Assembly: GCA_018697195.1 (NCBI GenBank)
Contig: CM031879.1
Location: 29,454,473 to 29,518,472, forward strand
Direction of reading: 5' to 3'
Length of the DNA: 64,000 nt
Origin: Certhia americana
Lineage: Eukaryota; Chordata; Aves; Passeriformes; Certhiidae
The position numbers were made by a program, and so were the translations under genes. This document shows positions 13,190-25,300 of this stretch, piece by piece. The notes under the pieces were generated by a model, which was given only the letters and a program-made list of their open reading frames with translations, was not told the origin of the DNA and searched no databases. The number at the start of each line of letters is the position of its first letter. Within the stretch, counting starts at the first letter, position 1.

Positions 13190-14340
13190 AAAATGTGTAA
13201 CATTTACTGCCTGTAATACCCAGAGTTACTACTTAGAAAAATTTTCACTAGAAAATGCATATACCAGAATTGTTTTGTAAAAAATGCAATTAAAAAAAAA
13301 ATACCTAAATGTAATTGTATATGAGGACTAGCACTTGGCAGGGGAAATGTCTACTTGTTGAAATAGTGGAAATCAATTTTTCTATCAGAGAACATTTTTA
13401 AGTAATGATCACAAATGTAAAATATTTCTTAAGAATTTTTTCAGTGCATCAAACCTGCCCTTTAAAAAATGGTAATTGTTGCATGAGATAAAATTCATAC
13501 AAGTTTGGCCTTTCTGCTAGTCTCTGCCAAATTTAGTTAGGAATTCTAGGTAACAAACTGATCTTTGGAGTTTTCTGACACAACATAACAATGGCACAAT
13601 AAATAACCATCAACATCAACAGGTGTATTGTTAATTATGTCCACAGTGACCTATTCACACCTGCACAGTAGGGCTGTTCAGCCTACATTTGCATCCTGAT
13701 TTATGGAACTGTAAATTTACACATATGTGGATGGCATGAGAAATCAATTATAGAATCAAAGGATATGTTGACACAGGTGAAAAGAAAGGAAGAAATTTCA
13801 TTTGAGGCAGAAAAGCAAGATCAAATTGTGCTATCTTTCAGAATTAATGCAATCTTATAATCTAAAGACAAGGTTCAACTTTTGTCAGTACGGTTGTAGA
13901 GAAATTTTTTCTGCTATGTGTATTACACGAAAGTGAAAATAAAAAGATTGCTATAAGTAAATAATCTAAACAAAAGCGTGCAAATCATATTGGTCCAAAA
14001 CCATGGGTGGTGACTTCACTGATCACAGCACTTGACAAAGGTGAATTTAGAATTTTAGGCTAAGTCTTCCTTATTAAAGAAAACAAGAAAAAGGCACAGT
14101 TGGGTTTAGCGACAGGAAACAATCTGTGGTATTAATTGTAAGGAAGCTCACAGGAATTGTTTTACCCTTGCTTCCTCATATTTTTCCAGACAATACTCAA
14201 TGCATTTGGGGAAAATGTGCCAGTGGCTGTTCTTAAGACTGCTCCTAATATTTCTTTCTCCTCCCAACAGGGTAGATAAATGAAATGCAAGTGAAGTGAT
14301 CTGATCACAGATGCACCTCTGTGTTCTGACTGCTTTCTTA
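13190..14340. other. Unassigned AT-rich DNA
   Basis: No gene, RNA gene or named repeat was recognised between the CR1 fragment and the ATT microsatellite. Confidence 0.5.
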
Positions 14341-14353
14341 ATAATAATATAAA

Positions 14354-14354
<1 letters not shown>

Positions 14355-14393
<39 letters not shown>
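14355..14393. repeat. (ATT)13 microsatellite
   Basis: Thirteen uninterrupted ATT units, flanked by degraded ATA/AAT units (14341-14354) and an AATAATTTATTAATA tail. It is likely length-polymorphic. Confidence 0.95.
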
Positions 14394-14395
<2 letters not shown>

Positions 14396-15199
14396 ATAAT
14401 TTATTAATAGTAAGAAATAAGTAAACTCTGAAAATAGAATTTACTGCTGATCAGCCTTAGAACACTTCCGGGACATAGCACCATTCTCCTGGTTTGATTG
14501 GGCTTTTGGTCACAGTTAGGGTCGCAGAACTGAAGAAAAGTACACCTTTTTCCATTGTTGCAACATTGGCAACACTCACCTCGGTAAACTTAAGAGGTCT
14601 CAGTCTGGACTGACACACCTTAGCTGGTCAGTTCTAATGCATGAACATTGTAAGCTATTATCCAGATGACTACATATGACCAGATGAATCACTGTTCTTA
14701 CAGTTATGCATCTTTGTTGAAGATAAAGTCCTTAGTTCTGTTTTACAGATGGGAGTATAGAATGAATATAATAAAATCCCACTCTATTTTGTGGATTGTA
14801 TAGAAAAAATAAGATGATATTTCCTGATTGAAGCAAGCCATTGTGTATTGGCAAGGGGAGCTTTTATCTTCGGAAAATCTGATCTCCTATCCTAAACATC
14901 AGGAACTCCTTCTCTGGACAAAGTACTGGAGTTTGTCACCTAATCTTCAGTAGATGAAAAATCATCCCTAAAACTATAGCAAACCAGCTTTGATTGTTGT
15001 CCAACAGGACAATAATTTTAAAAATTTGAGACAATTTCTGTATATTAAAAAAAAAAAAAAAGAGAAAACCCCAGTTTATTACTCCTCACTGATGAATTAT
15101 TTCCTCAATCCTGAGAAAAACAGAACAAAATGGTCTTTTATTCACAAAGTGGAAAAGCGTTCAACAGAGCAGTGAAAAGAAAAGATTTGAAACCTACAC

Positions 15200-15400
15200 C
15201 TAGTGCTATCATGAACTTTGTGTGCAGCCTTGACTAAGTCAGTTATCCTTCTTACATCTTCAGTTACCCGGATGACAAATGAGTAAATCCTAATGCACTG
15301 AGTGCTGAGAAAAATAGTTATTACCTTTTGAAAAGCACTCTCTAAGGGTCTGGTGTAGTATAAATGACAGATACTTATTTTAGACAAGAAAGCAACAGAT
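15200..15400 (+). mobile_element. Probable MIR-like SINE remnant
   Basis: The order of short words follows the MIR/CORE-SINE pattern. First comes CCTTGACTAAGTCAGTTATCC, matching the 'ccttgg.caagtca.ttaacct' block. Then CTTCAGTTACC is followed by an A-rich ATGAG block. AATAGTTATTACC and AAAAGCACTC stand where 'aatagtacctacc' and 'aaagcgct' are expected. MIR-type elements are ancient and shared among amniotes. The match is from memory and highly diverged, so a chance resemblance is possible. Confidence 0.4.
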
Positions 15401-15456
15401 ATGACCATTTTGTTTCAAGGATTTTCTAAAGGAAAACAGAATTGTTGTCAGTGTAA

Positions 15457-15505
15457 GCTATTTTCTAAAATAGCAGCAATACAGAGGTGGATGCCTCTGT
15501 ATTGT
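15457..15505. repeat. Two adjacent perfect hairpins
   Basis: GCTATTTT/AAAATAGC (15457-15474, 2-base loop) is followed at once by a second stem. Its 11 Watson-Crick pairs are CAATACAGAGG with CCTCTGTATTG, and a G-U pair extends it (15476-15505, 6-base loop). Both are cruciform-capable. The stems are too short for a typical microRNA precursor. Confidence 0.8.
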
Positions 15506-15879
15506 AGGTGAATACAGTAGATGTAAGGCAGATACTTTTAAGTTGACACATTAGGAAGCTGAAGTGGTTCTATCAGATAGCTGAGGGAGTGTGCTGACAT
15601 TTGTGCTGTACCTCAGGTTTATGCTATCATTATTCTATATGCCATGAAACATACACACAGACACCCTAGTGTGTGACAGCACATATAAATTCTTACCAAA
15701 ACTTTGTGGAAAAAATTTAAAAAATGTATTCTTAACATTAATATACTAGCATGCATTTCCCTGTGGTGTGAAAAGGTATTTCCCAGTGAATACATCTCAG
15801 CACAGATCACATGGACTGAAAAAGGATTTTGGAATTCTCTTTAATGCTCTCACTGTGAAAGGATCAATTTCTTCAAAGC

Positions 15880-17130
15880 CTGACATAATAGACCTTAGAT
15901 GCATTAGAAGCTGCTAATTAAAATAGTCTGCACTTCTGAAAGCCTTTTTTTTCTTAGAAAAAAAAAGGAATGAAAAATGAGATCCATTTCTGGTGTATAT
16001 GTTTTCAATAAAAAAGTATGAGTAGAATGAACAAAAGAGTTATGTGAATGAGGATGGCAATATATTGCTTTTCATTTTTTTTACAAAACTTTAAGCTGCT
16101 CAGAATTTCCCTTCTGTCCTCAAAACTTTGGCAGATAATTTGGTTTGGATCCAGAGCTGGGCAAGGAGACTGACAGAGAATGTAAGAGTGACAGGGTTCC
16201 CCTCTCTTGCTCATTGTTTCACTTGTAATAAGGACCCAGCACTCATGGCTATATAGCAGGCTGGAGACCACAGTTTTTCATCTCAAGCAAATCTCATATT
16301 CTAAAGAGGAAGTCTAGCATTTCAGACTGTTTTTCCTGACATATTACCACAAAAGCATGATTCTTGTAATTATCAGTGAAAAGAGCAATTCCTTCAGTTT
16401 TCCAGAAGAATGACTTGGACTTCTGAAAACCCTGCATGTTAACAAAAACAAATGCCATGTAAATGAAATATTATTTCGTTTATATACTATGAAAAAAAAT
16501 TTAAAATCAAATAAAATTCAGAACTGCCTGAATGTAAACAAGGACTAGATAATAAAACATGTTTAAAAGATTTTCACTATAGGAAAGTTGAGGTAATCAG
16601 GTAATTTCTTTTCCTCCAGAGAAATGCTATCCTATTACATTCACATAGGTTATTCCAAGTGTGATGAAACTGTAATTTCCAACAGGATATCATTGTGTAA
16701 CTTCTTGTAACAATTAGGACCTTTCCCATGCGAATTCATCAATGAAGTATCAGTTGGTGTTGCTATTAATGCCTGAGAATACTGAATGCTAGTGATTTAT
16801 GACGTACATGCCTTTCCTTATTTTCTGGTTTTGGATAAACTGAGAAGTGTCCTGAGTTTTTAACAGCAATTTCAAGGGCTTAGACCCTTATTGACACATA
16901 GAACACCAACTTAACAGCAAAGCAAACTTTTTTTTTTTTTCCAAATATCTCCTGTGTTAAAGGAAAGTGGACATTTCTATCTCTAGTTACTAACTGGTCA
17001 ACTCTGAATGAATCTGGAATCACTGGAAAGGTAGTTGTGCTTGCTTCAGATACAGTGATTTTTGAAATATGGACATCTAGTGTCATCAAGATGTGAACTA
17101 TCAGACATGTTCATGTACAGCTGACAGTTA
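15880..17130. other. Unassigned AT-rich DNA
   Basis: No gene or named repeat was recognised. A poly-T run followed by a TTAG and then a poly-A run near 15945-15965 is simple low complexity. Confidence 0.5.
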
Positions 17131-17460
17131 TGACACAGGAGACCCAAGCCCATATGAAACAGCAGCAAATGCTAAGCAGGAGAGCCCAAGACATTTCATG
17201 TGATACTAGGTGTCTGTATTGGCAGCTGAATCAGGTCCAGAGGCTGGGAGTTATCTCCCATTTAAATATATGTGGCCTCTGCATTTACATGTGGCTAAGC
17301 TTCATATGGGTCTCCCTAGGCAACAGAAACATTTTCAATACGTGGGTACAGGTGTTCTGTGACTCCTGCATTGGACTGTGTCACCCTAAGTTTAGTTTCC
17401 TGCTGTCCAGCGTAATTTTTCTAACAGTATTTAGCCTGGCCTCTAAGTAGTTCTAGAGAA
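17130..17460. other. Higher-GC block, possible old dispersed repeat
   Basis: This block carries a 106-codon plus-strand frame, but the translation has no recognisable domain or periodicity and begins in unrelated sequence. The base composition differs from its flanks. Words such as GTGGCTAAGCTTCATATGGG and GTCTCCCTAGG look like a degraded interspersed repeat, although I could not place it in a family. It is reported as unidentified and not as a gene. Confidence 0.2.
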
Positions 17461-17882
17461 GAGAGGGTGTGTCTTTAAAATCCTATCATAAGACTACTTC
17501 TGTGAGATGTTTCAGATAGCTGACATGATTAGGACTGAACTCTAAGGCTTTATAAATTAATCATCTATATTAAAATTTCTTCATGAGCAATGACCAGGAG
17601 AAAACATAAAAAACATATTCTAGACAATAAAAGTTAAAATGGCTTTGATTCTTAATCCCACACCCTTAATTAAATAAAATAAAACAAAAAAATTCCATTG
17701 AGTCTGTAGTTTTATTATTGTCACATATATTATGGTGGTCTCTTGTCCTTTCCTGTGCTTAGATATTAAAACAGTCATGACAATAGCTATTCCCAGCTAC
17801 AAAATGTGCCTGCAGTGTTTAAAACCAAGCATATGTTTCTAATTGTATTGTCTCACCTGAGCCCAGTTCTCTTACAACTTAC

Positions 17883-18014
17883 GACAGTTTGAGTTTATGT
17901 GCACATGTATTGCTGAAACAGCCTCTAAATCCTCCGCTGAATATACTCCAGCATAGTCATAAAGACTCTGGAGCTCAAGGATTCTACCTCCCTCCTTAAT
18001 ATCTGAGAGATTCT
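17883..18014 (-). CDS. Candidate internal coding exon, unknown gene
   Basis: On the minus strand a strong pyrimidine tract and AG (CTTTCTCTTTTTCAG, ending at 18015) precede a 132-base open stretch. It ends at an ideal donor, GTAAGT (plus-strand ACTTAC at 17877-17882). The exon enters and leaves a codon at the same point, one base in, so it is a symmetric phase 1-1 exon of 44 codons. The peptide includes SDIKEGGRILELQ, YDYAGVYSAEDLEAV and SAIHVHINSNC, a mixed acidic composition unlike the Phe/Leu/Lys-rich chance frames around it. The frame meets a stop just after the donor, as an intron would. I do not recognise the family. It could be a real exon, an exon of a decayed gene, or chance. Conservation and RNA data would decide. 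Confidence 0.4.
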
Positions 18015-18019
18015 CTGAA

Positions 18020-21000
18020 AAAAGAGAAAGAAATTTACCTCCTGTCCTTCTGCCTAGTCTCATCTATGCCAAATCACTCAAATCTGGGCAAGAATAATTT
18101 TAAAACATCCAATTCTTTGCTATTATAAAACACAATGGTTGAAGATTCTACCTGACAACAGATTCTCACACATTTTTATCTGACTATTCAATAGAGCTGA
18201 TTTGCCGAATGCTATGAAGATACCAATTATTTCTAGTGTTTCCAGTATGAAAAGGCTGTTGTGTAGCTAGCATCTGGCTAGCTTATTTTTCGGTACATTC
18301 AGAAGAGATTTTTTAAAAGAGAATAGCTCTTTTCAGAACTTCAGACACCAAATTATGTTCAACAGTGAGCTCTTTATCACTGCTTCATCCTCTTTTGTCT
18401 CTGTCCTTTCAGAGTTCTGCTGAAATGCTCCTGTTCCCCCACACTTTTAATATGGGATGAGTAGACAGCTATTTCTTAAGTTTCTGTATGTTTTGCCAGC
18501 TTATGATTTCTGTAATCTAAAAGTAATAGAAGATCCTATATATTTTCAGTGGATCAATGCTCTTTTCTGTCTTCACATTTATATCCTTGTTATATTAAAC
18601 ACCATGGAGAACAAACAGAAAACTTACCAACCTCATTGGCCTTTTGCCCCTTTGTGCAGTCAGGTAAGGATTAGGTGGGACAAGCCTCTACCTCAAACAT
18701 TGTGATTACTTCCACACATATGATAGAAGCAAAGCATTTCCAGAAACATTTCATTCCAAAAGGAAAGAGCATTTTAGCTCCATAAACTTAATCTAAGTAG
18801 TCTTCTGAGTATAACCACCTTAAGCTTCTAACCTGATGAATAAATGAGGTTGGCACCTCCAGAAAGCAACTGCTGAATGAAGTGGTCTAGATGACTTGCT
18901 CTTCTGGGTTAGGTGTTTCATGATTCAATTGAGGTAGATTTAGAAATAGAATTGAGGTAGAGATGGTTTCAGGGGCTCTGTGCAGCCCTTGCCCTCATCA
19001 GAGAAGGATAGCAATAGCAGAGGTGTCAGGTTATCTTCCATAATGAGGGGCTAGGCTCCTTTTGGTCAGTTATTACTCAATTCTGTAATCGGTCAGCAAA
19101 GGTGTTTTACATAATAAGAAGGAAAACTTATTTAATGAAACATCCTTTTGCTTTAATGTGAGAAACAACCTATTTATTATCCCTTTAATCTCAAGTGTAC
19201 ACAGAGAATTCAAAACTGAGAGAAAAATTTTTATATAAAATTAGGTCCTTTCTATGATTTTTCCAGACATTTTTGTTCCTGACTACAATAGTCACCCTTT
19301 AAGGGCTATAGTCCTGTGGGCATTCCTCAGCTAAGCTAAAAAGGTTATCCTGGCACAGGCTCAGACCTTTCTGAGCTAACTAGAGTGTGGCTGGGAATGT
19401 TCTCCATTCTATATCATAGTGTATACAGCCCTAGTGACAGGCCATGGCAGTCTTTTGAATAATTTCTTAAGTACAGTTATTCATAAACAAGCACCTTACA
19501 AGGCATTCATCATTTCAAATAGAAAAATCCCTATTATTCCATCCAGCAGAAATACATAATTTTGTGTTTGTTGGAGGAACTGTTATAGAAAACCTGTTCC
19601 CTTCCAATTGCAGTTTATTTTTCTCTTTCAGAGTCAAGGCTAGGTGAGATTGGTGACTTCTAGTAGGGGAAGAATATAGCAAAGTAATTATTCCTCTTCT
19701 ATTTAAAGATCTTTTAAGTAGCACTTGAGCTTTCTTTGTAGTCTTTTATCGGTGTGAATTATATTTATATTCACATGTATTTGTCTTGTCTGCAAGTACC
19801 AGCAATAAAAACTTTAGTAGAAGCTGCTCATAAAAACAATGACTGATCTTTTTCTAGAGAGTTCTGAGAATATTTTATACTATTTCTGATTTGATAAAGG
19901 AGGAAGTTTACTAACCTTTTTTTCTCCTTTATTTATTTTTATTTCTTTACTTTTTTTCCTCTTTATTTTTGTTCTCTTTCTATATTGAAGACTAATATTT
20001 TCAATAGTTTGTGTCTCTGAAGAATTCATGTTTTAAAATAACACAGCCCAGAATTAATTCATCTATCATCAGCATGCAATTGGAGTATCTAAATCACCAG
20101 CACAAGTCTTTGAGGTTCTGCATTTTAGTCTCAGCTAGGGAAAGACAGGTATTTCTGAGATTTCTGAGCCAACCCTTACAGGGAGTGAATCATCTTATGA
20201 GTACTTTCACTGCATTGATTCCACAATGAACCAAAGACAACTGTGTTCTTATTACAGGCACCTCAGGTAGGTCCCTGAAGTTAAATGAGATAAATCTGGA
20301 TTCAAGTCATTGCAAGAAATACCAGGGAATATATAATTCTACATTCTTAAGAGAAAGTATTATCTTTGAAAGTCAGAACTGATGGCAGATACACTGGGAA
20401 GTCCCATATATTTCATCATATAATAGAGAAAAGCAGATGGCATTTATTAACATGCTATATTAAGTTTGAGAAGCCCCAGGTATACTGGCAAAGCAGCAAA
20501 CAAGATGTGAAGTTACAAGCAATAAACTAGGTCAGCTCAGAGGGAGAAAGGTGCTGCAGGGCATATACACTGATATAAAAAAAAAGAGAGGGTTAAGTTT
20601 TGTCTGTGTTGGGGAACAAACAAAAAAACCCAGTAGATTTAAGAATGAATGTAATAAGACAAGTAAATTTATCACATCTTAGGACAGAGTCACAACCAAA
20701 GTCAGTGAATCTGCTGGTCAAGCATACAAGGGAGGTATAAACGTGGGAGGAATACAATGAATAAAGTAATGACATTAACAAAAGGGCTTACTACCCTACC
20801 ATTTAATTTCTCTGAAGAAATACAAAAAACTTATGTAGGTAAACCATCCTGCCAACTCATGTACCCTGATGGATAATAAACTTGTTTGTGTTGTTTAGGG
20901 AATCACTGTGGATTGTTCATCTTCTCATTGTTCAACAGGGTTTACAAACACATATCTGGTGCTGAAATGGTGGTGAGAGATACAGAAAATTAGACAAAAA

Positions 21001-22090
21001 TTATAATCCAGTTTTGAGAAAGTTCACATCTTGAGTGCTACATGGATTATTTTGATCATGTCTGCATCAAGGAAATGTAGCAGAACCAAGAACAACACAG
21101 AGAATGGAGAAGGGGATGACTGGAGGTATGAAATTGCTTCTGTAGAATTTCTGAATAGATTAGGAATTATGGATTGGAGAACTGATAAAACAGGAGTGTT
21201 ATGAAAAAGATATAAAAGATCATTAATGTCTTTCCAAGAGAGGAAGAACTGAGAACTTAAATTTTTAATATTATATTCAGTGTTATTAAATTCATAGGAT
21301 ATATTGATGCCCAATTGTAAGAGGCCCTTTAAAAGTGAAATACCTAAAAATTATTAGACTGCAAGTACTTACAGTACTCCTGAAGATGACTGCAGCCCTT
21401 ATCACTATCTAACACTCAAATTATCACTGAATGTGCAGAGAGAAGTGCACTTTTCCTACTCTTGTTCTGTTCCCAAGCACCCACTGTTGGATGCTCTCAT
21501 GTGATATCCAGGAGTGGCAAGAGCTGCAATCTGACTAAAGAGGAGTGTGGAGAGAGAGAAAGAAGCTTTACAATCAGAAAGACACACAACGTATGTGATG
21601 TCGTAATTCAAAGCCAATAAGCAGCACAAGAGTTACCAGAACCCAACTTTTTAATTTCTGTGAGTACATTCAAATCGAAGAAACAAAGTTTAATCTTGTC
21701 CTTATTCTTGAGAAACGCTTTCTAAAAATCACTCAGAAAATCTCTGTGATGTTAAAACTGTTGGCCCCCCCTAAGCATCCTCAAATCTACACATTTGAGC
21801 AAAGTACTGCAAGGCAGTATCTAAAAAAGTTAAGACAAATATAAATTTGAAAATAGAACATAGCCAGTGAGCATGTAAGAGAAACCAACAGAAACCAAAG
21901 AGAAAAGCTAGAAAAGCTAGAAAATGAGATTTTTATCTAATAGTAACTCTGCACTGGTGCATATCTAGTTGGAAGCAAGGTAGTTGGCTGTAAACCACTG
22001 GTCATGGTCCTACCATTGTTTCTCCGAGAAATTTTATTTGTATTAAAAAAACATAAAGAGTAGGTTGTAGTAAGGTAAGGTCTCTTCCGT
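18020..22090. other. Mostly unassigned AT-rich DNA
   Basis: No gene was recognised. A weak CR1-like 3' end may lie at 18836-18937 (TGGTCTAGATGACTTGCTC followed by TCATGATTCAATT), but the match is too short to annotate separately. A moderately GC-rich patch at 19290-19450 has no identity I could assign. Confidence 0.4.
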
Positions 22091-22362
22091 GGTGTGAAGT
22101 GAAAGGTATAAGAGCAAATTGCCTTACATTGCACAAGTGGAGGTTCAGATTAGATAGCAGAAAAATTTTTCACTAAGAGTTTAGGCATTGGAATGAATTA
22201 CCCAGGGACGTGTGGAGCCACCATCTCTGACAATGTTCAGGAGGTGTCTGGAGGTGGAAATTGTTTAGAGGTGCTTATCGTGGTGCTGGGTTGATGATTG
22301 GACTAAGTGACTGAAGCTTTCTTCCAATCTTTATGATTCTGTGATACTGTGATTCTGTGAGT
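22090..22362 (+). mobile_element. CR1 LINE 3' end
   Basis: Plus-strand words follow the CR1 terminal region in order: GGTTCAGATTAGATAGCAGAAAAATTTTTC, then a block meaning 'accepting a large G+A stretch' around CCCAGGGACGTGTGGAGCCACCATC, then TGTTCAGGAGGTGTCTGG. TTGGACTAAGTGACTG follows, ending in the diagnostic tail TATGATTCTGTGATACTGTGATTCTGTG at 22332-22358. This tail is the CR1 3' terminus in birds. The copy is 5'-truncated and diverged, and it has no coding capacity. Confidence 0.85.
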
Positions 22363-22369
22363 AGAAAAA

Positions 22370-25300
22370 CTAGAAAGGCAGGCAAATGCCATGAAGAGAA
22401 AATATAAGAAATCTCTTGTCATAAGACGTAAAAAGTAAGATTCAGTCTTCTAGCAGGTCACACACTGACTGACCAACCTGGTGCAGCCAAACTACCTTCC
22501 TGTATTTACAAAATCAAGGTGTATTATCACCTCCACCACACCTAGCTGCAGAAAGACTTGTTTGCCCTAAAGACAACAGTGAAATGGATATTGTATTCTC
22601 AGTTCAGCTGATGGTCTCTTCAATGATAAATATGGTATCTTGTTTTTACTACAATAACAATAGAAGCCTATTAACATTTAAAGCATTATAAGAAACACTG
22701 ATTTATTTTGGACCTATGGTTTGGGCTTTCTTTCCAGCAAAACAATACCAAGCAAGCCAGGACACAGTTTCTTAAAATTGTTTAAAGAATATGTTTCCTG
22801 CTTCTTTGTGCAGGCAGTACATTCTTATCTAGTGAACTATCTAAATGAAGAACAAAACAAAATGAGGGCAGCCTTCATTTAAAAATGCCAACAGCAAAAA
22901 CATTTAATAACAGAATACAGTTCTTCCTTTAGGTAGTGTCCTTTGGGCAAAGCCTCAGACAAAGCTTTCAAAGGCATTGTTCTCTGAAGCTAATTGAGTC
23001 AGTTGTGAAATATGATCCAGTTCAAACTTACTTTTGCCCAAAGAAATACAACTAATAAATTATTAATTTTTAAACTCAACATCTGATGTAGAACATTATT
23101 TGAAATAGGGAGATAGGGTCAAATCACTTCAATAAAGGATGTACAGAATTATGAGGCATTTTAGCACCTTCGTATCTCTGAGCAGTTTTATTACTTTTCT
23201 CTTAAAACCTGTGTTAAAATATATTAATCCACTGCTAGGTACAATTCACATAGCAAAAATACATTCAAATTAAAAAATGCAAGTAATAAATACAAATTCT
23301 GACAGTTCTAAATTATTAGCACTTTTCTTCCAAATCTAAAATTCCAATCATCTTTTCAGTAAAAGAATCAAAACAATTCAACAGTTCCAACTATTTGGGA
23401 GAATAATAATGATAATAAAGAGCAATTTTATAAAATGTTTCCATTCCAGTTAGCAAATCAGCTTTCTGGATTTCATCAGAGATCTCTTTTTTGTACTTTC
23501 AGAGTACCCACGTCCGCAATTCATGCTACTGCAGAGTCAACATCATTGCTGAAGAGCAAATTTTTTCAGTTCCTATGTGATCAGTAAATTGTTTCTTAAG
23601 ATACTGATATTACCATAAAAAAAGAGCAGATACAGATGTTTAGTTATCCATATAGCACCATAAACACCATAAAGGGTTCTGAATTAGTATCCACTCACAG
23701 AATCAAAGTTACAGAGTGAACAACTAGAGCTAGGACACTTCAATTTATTTCAGTATTGGCTGGGGGAGTGTGTGTGTGTGTGTGTGGGGGGAGTTGCTTT
23801 GCCTGCAAATAAGTGAGGCTGTTAAGTTGAAAGTTCTTCACATTTTAGATCTTTGTAGATTCCCATACCCCTCTTTCAGGGTACCCCAAGGAAACAGATG
23901 TTAAGCAGAATGCTAATTTTGTGTGGTTCCTGCAGAAGACAAATTATGTCAGGGCTATAATGCCTGCAGCTCTCACGTTTGAGGGAGGGAGATAAGGGAC
24001 ACCTGGGTACAAGTGCTTTGTTTCTGCCTTGCCTTCTGGATTCAAATCACCCAGGGAAGAATAATTCTTGCTGCTCTAACAATGACTTCTCTGTATTCAT
24101 ACCAGTTTCAAAGATCCAGAAATTGTCTGTCATGTGGACCTTTTGAAATGCAGCCCAAAATTCTGCCTGTATGTTCTTCTCTATGCAATCTGTACAATCA
24201 GAAGAAAACTTTATTTTTAAATCATAAATTAACTATGAAGACAGGGAGTTCTGAAGAAACCTGCACTGTATTTACCATGTCTCCTGCATTCCCTGATGGA
24301 CAATTAAAAAAAAAATTAAAAAATCTTATTTCCAATTCATTTGTAGGTTCTTTTTAAAATTAAAAGTGTCTTTTAAAAAGAGATTTTTTTTTTTTATTTA
24401 TACAGTATGAGTTTTTACTATTTTGAAAACACTCTCTACTGTTGGTTGGTCAAACTCACATGAAGATATGGTTGCAAATAATTTGGTGTTATTTAAAATA
24501 ATTTGTAAATACAAAATAAGGTTACCAAAGTATTAATCAGACATGATTCCACTTCATGTAGAGACCTTGAAGTAATCCATTTGATAGAAAAAAATTCAAA
24601 AGTGACATAAATTATTCACCCTAAGTAATTCAGCCAGACCTAATGAATACAGTAAAGTAAAGAGGAGTTTTCATATTGCACAAAGGGATCATTTAAAATC
24701 CTTTATCACTTTGTTCACCTTTCCTGCCCTTCTTCATCTTCTTTGCAATTCCAATAAGGCTGCAACATCACTGCCACACAAAAAGCATTAGTGATTCTAT
24801 TTAAAAGGTGCCAACCCTGTTGATTTTCTGCCTTCCCCATTGTCAGTATAGAAATTTGCTTTGTTTATATTCTGACAGGGATATGGGAATTATTTTGGTA
24901 ATTTAGTGCTTTTTCCCAAGTCTGTACTTCTAAACAAGACTGAACTATTGCTGAGGTCATATCATAATAATTTTCATTTTTTGTATAAGCAGATTATTAA
25001 TTTGGACTTCTATGAAGGTTTCCAACTTTGAGTCATCATCGCAACTTATTATAAAGCAGTAAAAAAAATCAACCAAATTACCAAGGCAAAATAACCCCTA
25101 AACTTGTTTGGTCTGAAGCATAATGTTTCTTTCCCTGCTCTTAGGATGACACTGAGATACACACATGTCTTTCAGGCTACCTCCATTCCATTTCTTTGTC
25201 CTACATCTAGTATCAGTGCTTCAGTCCAATTCTTCCCTGCTCAAATCTGTTCTGTCAAGAAAGGACTGGGTGTCTGCGGGATTCCTGTGTAAACTTTGAC

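Noticed and set aside
18836..18937. Weak CR1-like 3' end
   Set aside because: The match is limited to a short block without the terminal octamer repeat, too weak for its own entry.
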